DNA from: a virus | Reading direction: 5' to 3' (one strand) | DNA length: 27,015 nucleotides | Virus record (IMG/VR): IMGVR_UViG_3300028025_003971 | Location: 1 to 27,015 of that record | Part shown: in pieces, positions 15,658-22,600 of the stretch | Layout of the letters: each line of letters starts with the position of its first letter | Numbering within the stretch: position 1 is the stretch's first letter | Made by a program: the position numbers and the translations under genes | The notes under the pieces: model-generated | Seen by the model: the letters and a program-made list of their open reading frames with translations, nothing else | What the model was told of the DNA's origin: nothing | Databases searched by the model: none

Positions 15658-17580
15658 ATGTCAGGCGCAAATACCTCATTAAGAATTAAACGTTCCACCA
15701 CCACAGGCGTACCAGGTAGCCTGCAAGCCGGTGAATTAGCATATTCATATCAATCCAATACCATGTTTATTGGTTCACCTGCTGGTACAGGTGTTGTTAA
15801 TATCGGTGGTTTATATTACACATCAACAATTGATGCTGCAACCAGTGCAAATACTGTAGGTACACTTGTTAAACGTGATGCTGCAGGTAATATCTTTGTT
15901 GGCCACGCAAACGTTAGAAGTATTAGTTTTTCTGATGGTGGTGTATTAAGTACTGGTGCTTTCTCAGGTAATGCAAACTCTGCAACACAATTCCAGACAG
16001 ACAGATATATTAATGTTACTGGTGGTGACATTACTGCTTCTGCACAATTGTTTAATGGTACTGCAAATGCAACATTAAGTGCTGCACTAAATTCAATTGC
16101 TGGTCTTACTCCTGGTACATATGGTGGTTCAACAGTTATACCTATCATCCAGGTAGCCGCAAACGGTCGTGTTATGACGATTGCCAATTCGTCAACAATT
16201 TCAACTGCATTGACTGTTGCAGCTGATTCTGGTACAGCTGATGTTGTTAATCTAGCAACCGACACATTTACAATTGCTGGTGGTGCAGGCCTTACATCAA
16301 CTGTAACAGATAATACAGTTACTATTGATGTTGATAACACAGTTGTTCGTGCAAATACACCAAGTTTAAGACAAACAATTGATGGTGACGTTATCATCAG
16401 TGGTAACTTGTCCATCTTAGGTACATCAACAACATACAACGTTGAAACACTTACTGTTGAAGACTCATTGATTGCACTTGGTAAAAACAATGCATCTGAT
16501 GCAGTCGATATTGGTTTCTATGGCCACTACAATAATGGTGCAGACCGTCATGCAGGTTTGATGCGTCATGCTGGTGATGGTTTCTTCTATTTGTTTGACA
16601 ATTATAACGTAGAACCAACAGGTAACGTAATTAACGTTTCTGATGGAAGTTTCCGTCAAGCAAACTTGAAATCAAATTTGATTTCACAATGGGCAAATGC
16701 AACAGTATTACAAGTTGGTACATTGAATGTTGCAGGTGCAACAACACTTAAATCATTAAGTTTAACTGATGATTTAACAGTATCTAACGGTGGTACTGGT
16801 GCAAGTTCATTCACTGCTGGCGGAATTGTCATTGGTGACGGCACAGATTCATTAAAAGTGCTTGCTAACAGTTCATTTACTCCAACAGGTACTGGCGCAC
16901 AAAATAATACCATTACTTCTGTAACTGTTGATGCATATGGTAGAACAACTGCTGCAACATTCCAAGCAATTTCTGGTCTAAATGTTGACCAAGGTGGTAC
17001 AGGTAAATCTACTTTTGCTTCAGGTAAAGTTGTTGTTGGTAATGGCACAGGTGCTTTGTCTGAACTTGCAAACGTTACTTACACACTGACTGGTTCATTA
17101 AGTGCATCTAAAACAATTACATCATTGACTGTAGATGATTATGGTCGTGTAAGTGCTGCAACAGCAGCAGACATTTCTGGCCTAACTGTTACACAAGGCG
17201 GTACTGGTGTAAATACATTCACTAGCGGATTGATGTTGATTGGTAATGGCACAGGTGCAATTCAGTCTATTGCTAATGCTGGATATACATTAACTGGTAC
17301 ACTAGGTGCTGCAAAAACAATCACATCTTTGACTGTTGATGCTTACGGACGTGTAACAGCGGCAACTGCTGGTGACATTTCTGGTCTATCAGTTGCACAA
17401 GGCGGTACAGGTGCAGCAACATTCACTGCAAAGGGTATCGTATACGGTGATGGAACAAATGCATTGGCTGTTACAGCTGCATCTGGTTCAGCCGATCAAA
17501 CATGGTCTAATCAAATTCTTACAGTTACCAATGCAGGTGTGCCAGTGTGGTCATCAGCAATAGACGGAGGACAATTCTAA
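15658..17580 (+). CDS. Tail fibre with GELAYS module, LG/GHYN beta domain and four QGGTG repeats
   Basis: A 640-residue fibre. Residues 1-51 are the GELAYS module (GELAYSYQSNTMFIGS, NIGG). Residues 50-240 form a beta-rich region (VKRDAAGNIFVGHANV, LTPGTYGGSTVIPIIQV). Residues 242-341 are a domain that recurs twice in the 1334-residue fibre (VIISGNLSILGTST, IALGKNNASDAVDIGF, GHYNNGADRHAGLMRHAGDG). From residue 373 come four units with an exact 68-residue period (QGGTGxxTF ... GNGTGA ... SLTVDAYGRVTAAT), the last incomplete, ending in WSSAIDGGQF. No chaperone domain is visible. Shine-Dalgarno AAGGA is 7 bases before the ATG and a late promoter lies upstream. QGGTG and VDAYGR repeats are usual in trimeric fibre shafts; the N-terminal module probably docks to the virion. 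Confidence 0.82.
   Translation: MSGANTSLRIKRSTTTGVPGSLQAGELAYSYQSNTMFIGSPAGTGVVNIGGLYYTSTIDAATSANTVGTLVKRDAAGNIFVGHANVRSISFSDGGVLSTGAFSGNANSATQFQTDRYINVTGGDITASAQLFNGTANATLSAALNSIAGLTPGTYGGSTVIPIIQVAANGRVMTIANSSTISTALTVAADSGTADVVNLATDTFTIAGGAGLTSTVTDNTVTIDVDNTVVRANTPSLRQTIDGDVIISGNLSILGTSTTYNVETLTVEDSLIALGKNNASDAVDIGFYGHYNNGADRHAGLMRHAGDGFFYLFDNYNVEPTGNVINVSDGSFRQANLKSNLISQWANATVLQVGTLNVAGATTLKSLSLTDDLTVSNGGTGASSFTAGGIVIGDGTDSLKVLANSSFTPTGTGAQNNTITSVTVDAYGRTTAATFQAISGLNVDQGGTGKSTFASGKVVVGNGTGALSELANVTYTLTGSLSASKTITSLTVDDYGRVSAATAADISGLTVTQGGTGVNTFTSGLMLIGNGTGAIQSIANAGYTLTGTLGAAKTITSLTVDAYGRVTAATAGDISGLSVAQGGTGAATFTAKGIVYGDGTNALAVTAASGSADQTWSNQILTVTNAGVPVWSSAIDGGQF
16774..17580 (+). repeat. 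204-bp tandem repeats (68-residue QGGTG/VDAYGR units)
   Basis: Unit starts are 16774, 16978, 17182 and 17386, exactly 204 bp apart; the fourth is cut to 195 bp by the stop. DNA copies differ mostly at third codon positions while protein motifs (GGTG, GDGT/GNGTGA, SLTVDAYGRV, DISGL) are kept. Confidence 0.9.
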
Positions 17581-17588
17581 GCTGACTA

Positions 17589-17594
17589 TATAAT
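17589..17594 (+). promoter_or_regulatory. Possible -10 box before the coiled-coil gene
   Basis: TATAAT matches the sigma-70 -10 consensus 31 bp before the ribosome-site-bearing start at 17626 (AGGAG at 17615-17619). No acceptable -35 hexamer is seen at the normal distance, so this is weak; it could also be a divergent phage promoter. Confidence 0.25.
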
Positions 17595-17625
17595 GTAATA
17601 CATTTTTTTATGATAGGAGTTTGAT

Positions 17626-18348
17626 ATGGCAAATGATAAGTATTTAAATTATTATGTTGAGACTTTGACAACCACAATGACAGATTGCGTGGTTCGAAAT
17701 ATCTCAATGCAAGCAAATGCAAAAATAACTGATGAAGTTGTGAAAGAACAGTCGGAAAAGATTGATGCGTTGGTAAAAATTAATGGAGATTTACAAAATA
17801 CCGTTAAAGAATTGCAAGAAACTAACGCATCAAATGAAAGTACGACTGTTCAAGAACTAAAAAATAAATTGTTAGAAAGTGAAAAACTTGTAACAAAATT
17901 AGGTAACGATATTAACGAATCAAATAGTAAACATCGTACCGAAATTGATGAATTGACTAGTAAGTTTCGTGATTATGATAGTGTTAAGAATCAAGCTGTT
18001 CATGTGGAAACATTTAAAGGTGAATTGGTTAGAGCAAGAGAAGAAACCAATCAAGTTCGTTCAGAATTTGAAGGTAAAATCAATGCTCTTGCATCTGAAA
18101 ATACCGGAAAAATTAATGCTTTAATTGAACAAAATGATAAAACAGTTAAAGAATTGATTCAGAAACACGAAACTGAAAAAAGTGAATATAATAATAAAAT
18201 AGATGAATTAATTGCTAAAATTGATTACTTGCAACTACCTCCTGCCAAAAGAAAAAAAATTGATGAGCTAAATAAAGAAGTGGTACCAACAACCTTAACC
18301 GGTTTAATTGATACTGATGGCCCAATCAAGGATGGCGGATCGTTCTAA
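17626..18348 (+). CDS. Coiled-coil virion-associated protein with DGGSF C-terminus
   Basis: A 240-residue protein, start fixed by AGGAG 6 bases before the ATG. Residues 1-45 (NDKYLNYYVETLTTTMTDCV, then NISMQANAKITDEVVKEQ) form a conserved head that I recall from hypothetical proteins of marine T4-like phages. Residues 45-215 are almost entirely charged helix (KIDALVKINGDLQNTVKELQ ... EKSEYNNKIDELIAKIDYLQ), a long predicted coiled coil, interrupted by a basic PPAKRKKID. The end, TDGPIKDGGSF, shares the DGGxF tag with two beta-rich proteins encoded nearby although the rest is unrelated. It stands between two fibre genes that both carry the GELAYS module, so a fibre-holding, collar/whisker-like or assembly role is plausible but unproven. 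The single Cys is near residue 21. Confidence 0.7.
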   Translation: MANDKYLNYYVETLTTTMTDCVVRNISMQANAKITDEVVKEQSEKIDALVKINGDLQNTVKELQETNASNESTTVQELKNKLLESEKLVTKLGNDINESNSKHRTEIDELTSKFRDYDSVKNQAVHVETFKGELVRAREETNQVRSEFEGKINALASENTGKINALIEQNDKTVKELIQKHETEKSEYNNKIDELIAKIDYLQLPPAKRKKIDELNKEVVPTTLTGLIDTDGPIKDGGSF

Positions 18349-18352
18349 GTAA

Positions 18353-19279
18353 ATGTCAAATACAGCAATAAAGTTAAAGAAATCAGGCGTCACAGGAAAC
18401 ACACCAACAGGCTTGGCTAATGGTGAGTTGGCGTTAAATTTTGCCGATGGTAAGCTGTATTACAAAAACAGTCTTGGTGGAACATCATACATTTCCAACC
18501 AATTTTCTTTTGACACAATCAATGCTAATAGTTCCTTAATATTAGCCACAAGTGGTTCAGACACATTGTCTTTTGTTGCTGGTAACAATATTACTATCAG
18601 CACGAATACAACTACAAAAACAATCACAATCAATTCAACATCAGGTGGTGATCCTAGCTTCGCTTTTGATAAAGCGAACGCAGCATTTAACAAAGCGAAC
18701 AGCGCACTTGCTAACACTAATGGTGCCACATTCCAAGGTCAATTGAATATTACAGGAACACTTAGAGCTCTAACTCAAGGTGGAGATGAAGGTGGTGAAA
18801 TATTCTTAGACAAAGCAGAAACCAATACAACTTTGTCCGCTGGTGTAACAATTGACGTTTATCAAAATAAACTTAGAATTTTTGAAACTGGTGGTTCTGT
18901 TCGTGGTGCATATATTGACTTGTCTGCTGCAGGCGCAGGTGTTAGTAGCGATTTGTTATCTGGTGGGGGTGGTACAGTAGATACTACAGCAAGAGTAAGT
19001 GCAGCTGCAGCATTCTTACAAGCTAATTCAGCCTTCATTGCAGCAAACTCCGCATACGGCGCACAAAATACCACAGGTACATACGCAAACTCTGCATTTT
19101 CTTTCGCAAATGGTGCATTTATAGCTGCTAACTCAGCATCCAACTTTGCAAACAGTGCATTTGCGGCAGCCAACATTGCATACATTCATGCAAATGCGGC
19201 CTTCAATAAGGCAAATACTGGTACAACCGCACTTGATGTAAACGCCGATATTGTTGCATTTACAATCGCCTTTAGTTGA
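18353..19279 (+). CDS. Short fibre with GELA-type module and Ala/Asn heptads
   Basis: A 308-residue protein starting 4 bp after the coiled-coil gene, with no good Shine-Dalgarno, so coupling is likely. Residues 1-46 are a diverged copy of the GELAYS module (GELALNFADGKLYYKN). Then a beta part (SFVAGNNITISTNTTTKTIT), a short heptad piece (FDKANAAFNKANSALANTNG), a central beta domain at about 125-200 (GQLNITGTLRALTQGG, EIFLDKAETNTTLSAG, AYIDLSAAGAG), and from about residue 224 to 288 an almost perfect run of A-N-x-A-x-x-x heptads (ANSAFSFANGAFIAANSASN). It ends with VNADIVAFTIAFS, a short hydrophobic tail like the end of the 1334-residue fibre. It looks like a miniature of that fibre carrying the N-terminal module of the 640-residue one. 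Confidence 0.75.
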   Translation: MSNTAIKLKKSGVTGNTPTGLANGELALNFADGKLYYKNSLGGTSYISNQFSFDTINANSSLILATSGSDTLSFVAGNNITISTNTTTKTITINSTSGGDPSFAFDKANAAFNKANSALANTNGATFQGQLNITGTLRALTQGGDEGGEIFLDKAETNTTLSAGVTIDVYQNKLRIFETGGSVRGAYIDLSAAGAGVSSDLLSGGGGTVDTTARVSAAAAFLQANSAFIAANSAYGAQNTTGTYANSAFSFANGAFIAANSASNFANSAFAAANIAYIHANAAFNKANTGTTALDVNADIVAFTIAFS

Positions 19280-19282
19280 TGA

Positions 19283-19290
19283 AATAAATA
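19283..19290 (+). promoter_or_regulatory. T4-type late promoter
   Basis: AATAAATA in the 29-bp gap before the ATG at 19309, followed by the ribosome site AAGG at 19297-19300. Expected transcription start would fall about 12 bp before the ATG, giving a very short leader. Together with the box at 15609 it shares the longer string AATAAATAGA. Confidence 0.5.
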
Positions 19291-19308
19291 GAGGATAAGG
19301 AAATTTAA

Positions 19309-19635
19309 ATGGCAAATACTTTCAAAAATCAACTACAAGCAGCAGTCGGAACATCACCAACAACCGTATACACTGCTGGTTCTGGTGTGTCTACTACAGT
19401 TATTGGTATGACAATCGCAAACATATTGAACACTGCAATAACTGCAAATGTTATAGTAACATCTGGTGGTTCAGATTATTATATGGTTAAGATGGCGGCC
19501 ATCGATCCAGGTAATTCTTTAATCACCATTGGTGGTGAACAAAAATTGGTATTAGAAGCCAATGATGTACTTAAAGTTTCAACCAGTAATGCATCAGCAG
19601 CAGATGTTATTGTAAGTTTATTAGAAATAACATAA
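19309..19635 (+). CDS. Small beta-rich virion protein, paralogue of the protein at 23651
   Basis: A 108-residue protein with start fixed by AAGG 8 bases upstream. Sequence order: NTFKNQLQAAVGTSPTTVYT, a hydrophobic strand (VIGMTIANILN), TANVIVTSGGSDYYMVKMAA, DPGNSLITIGGEQKLVLEAN, DVLKV and a closing VIVSLLEIT. This is a recurrent small protein type in marine myoviruses: about 110 residues, all beta, beginning MAN, with a middle (I/V)xN and an end (L)EAxDxLxVxxS ... S(L/F)xEI. The second copy in this window (23651-24010) shares this order, and the two flank the giant heptad fibre, suggesting they decorate or cap it or attach to the same structure. Function is not established. Confidence 0.7.
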   Translation: MANTFKNQLQAAVGTSPTTVYTAGSGVSTTVIGMTIANILNTAITANVIVTSGGSDYYMVKMAAIDPGNSLITIGGEQKLVLEANDVLKVSTSNASAADVIVSLLEIT

Positions 19636-19636
19636 T

Positions 19637-22600
19637 ATGCAATTTACTTATATTGGCAACCAATCAAATAAAGATGTAAGGATAGCTGGTTCATTTGCCA
19701 ATGGTGCATTTGTAACTGCTAACTCAGCAGCCTCATTTGCCAATGGTGCTTTTGATAGGGCTAATGCTGCATATAATGCTGCAAATACCAGCAGTACAGA
19801 TTCATATGCAAGAAATACAGCTAATGCTGCATTTGTTACTGCAAATTTGGCATACAATACCATATTTACCAGTAACAATACTGCGGCTTTATATTACATA
19901 ACGAGAAACTTTACTGGTGATGGTAACACCAATACATTTTCAATTTCATCCAATACATCAGCAAACAGTATTCTTGTATTTGATAATGGTATTACACAAA
20001 ATCCAATAGTTGATTATAGTGTATCAGGAAACAATATTATTTTTGTGGATGCTCCGGCAAATGGAACAATAATACAGATACGTGAATTGTTAAGTAATGT
20101 TCCAGTAGTTACGGACAATTCCAATTCGGCATTCGATAGAGCTAATGCTGCATATGCAACTGCTAATGCAGCTTTCAATGCGGCAAATACTGGTAGTTCT
20201 AGTACAGATTCATATGCAAGAAATACAGCTAATGCTGCATTTGTAACTGCTAACTCAGCAGCCTCATTTGCCAATGGTGCATTCGATAGAGCCAATGCGG
20301 CCTATAATGCCGCCAATACAGCTACCGATCCATGGGTAAGAACTCAAGCAAACAATGCTTACGATGCAGCCAATTCATCTGGATCATTTGCTAATGGTTC
20401 TTTCGTTACAGCCAACGCAGCAGCCACTTTCGCTAATAGTGCATTTGATAGAGCTAACGCAGGATACAATGCAGCAAACTCAGCAGCCGCATTTGCTAAT
20501 GGTGCTTTCACAACAGCCAATTTAAAATTCAACTCATCTGGTGGCACAATTTCTGGTGATGTTTCTATCACAGGTAACCTAAGTGTACTAGGTAATACAT
20601 TCAGTACCAGTGCCACACAGATTGTTGCTAATGATACTCTGTTTATTATGGGAACAGGAAATTATTCTGGTGATGTACTTGATATTGGTTTTGTTGCACA
20701 CTATAATAATGGCGCCAATGCACATACTGGATTGATAAGAGATTCTGGTACCAAAGAATGGCAACTGTTTGAAGAATATACTCCAGAAGTTGGTTCAAAC
20801 AACAATATTAACATTACGGATGCATCATTCAAAATATCAACGTTAAATGCAAATGTAAAATCAACAACTATATTGATAAAAAATATTGATGTATTGCCTT
20901 ACATAAACAATGCATATGCAGCTGCAAATTCTGGTGCATCATTTGCTAATGGTGCTTTTGATAGAGCCAATGCAAGTTATGGTGTAGCAAATACAGGTTC
21001 TAGTTTTGCCAATGGTGCTTTTTTAACAGCTAATAGTGGGGCATCTTTTGCCAACGGTGCATTTGTAACCGCCAACTCAGCATCGTTGTTTGCCAATGGT
21101 GCTTTTATAGGGGCAAATTCTTCTTTCGCTGCAGCTAATTCCGCAAGTCTATATGCCAATGCAGCTTTCGATAGAACCAATGCAGCATTTGCTGTAGCAA
21201 ACTCAGCCGCATCTTTTGCTAATGGTGCTTTCAGTTCTTCTAATTCAGCTTCTAGTTACGCAAACGCATCATTTGGTGCAGCTAATTCCGCAAGTTTGTA
21301 TGCTAATGCTGCATTCGCTGCAGCAAATTCTGGTTCAAGTGCTACATCAGCGTTTAATCAAGCCAACGCAGCCTTTGCTCAGGCCAATGCCGCTTATGCA
21401 CAAGCTAATACTGGTGGTTCTAGTACAGATACATATGCCAGAAGTACAGCAAATGCAGCCTTTAGTAAAGCCAATTTAGCTTATGATACAATTGTTACTT
21501 CCAGCAACACAGCGGCACTATATTACATAACGAGAAACTTTACTGGTGATGGTAACACCAATACATTTTCAATTTCATCCAATACAACCGCTAATAGTAT
21601 TCTTGTTTTTGATAATGGTATTACACAAAATCCAATAACGGACTATAGTGTATCAGGAACTACTTTAACATTTGTTGAGGCGCCAGCAACTGGAACAATA
21701 ATACAGATACGTGAATTGTTAAGTAATGTTCCAGTAGTTACGGACAATTCCAATTCGGCATTCGATAGAGCTAATGCAGCATTCATCCAAGCCAATGCAG
21801 TCTTTAGTCAATCTAATAATCAAGTATGGCCACAAGCGAATGCTGCGTTTGATGCTGCAAATTCAGCAAGTTCTTATGCTAATGCTGCATTCGCTGCAGC
21901 AAATTCTGGTTCAAGCGCTACATCAGCGTTTAATCAAGCCAATGGAGCTTTCGACACAGCCAACTCTGCATCTTTGTATGCTAACGGAGCTTTCTTAGCA
22001 TCCAATACTGCTGATGGTAAAGCTATAAGTGCTAGTTTATATGCCAACGGAGCATTTATTGCAGCAAATACTGCTGATGGTAAAGCTATAAGTGCTAGTT
22101 TATATGCTAATGGTGCCTTTACGTCTGCTAATACTGCTGATAGTAAAGCTATAAGTGCTAGTTTATATGCTAATGGTGCTTTTGATGTAGCCAACTCCAC
22201 ATCATCTTTTGCTACCGGTGCTTTTATCAAGGCTAATTCTGCAAATGTGTTGGCGCAAGCTTCATTTGACAAAGCCAATTCAGCAGCTCTTTTTGCTAAC
22301 GGCGCTTTTGAATCAGCCAATTTAAAATTTAATACATCTGGTGGTACAATTTCTGGCGATGTTTCCATCACAGGCAACTTGAGTGTATTGGGTAACACAT
22401 TTAGTACAAGTTCAACACAAATTGTTGCAAATGATACTCTGTTTATTATGGGTACCGGAAATTACACCGGCGACATTTTAGATATTGGTTTTGCAGCACA
22501 TTATAACAATGGCACCAATGCACACACTGGTCTAATCAGAGATTCTGGTACCAAAGAATGGCAGTTGTTTGAAGAATACACACCTGAAATTGGTGGTGAT

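Noticed and set aside
15816-16490. A 224-codon open frame on the minus strand
   Set aside because: Shadow of the 640-residue fibre gene, whose codon pattern avoids antisense stops. No other gene in the window is on the minus strand.
17593-17610. ATGT-AAT-ACAT followed by T7 as a terminator after the 640-residue fibre
   Set aside because: A four-pair AT stem is too weak to support termination; the T run may just be part of the leader of the next gene.
21934-22398. A 154-codon minus-strand frame rich in ALALI repeats
   Set aside because: Antisense image of the Ala/Asn heptads in the giant fibre.
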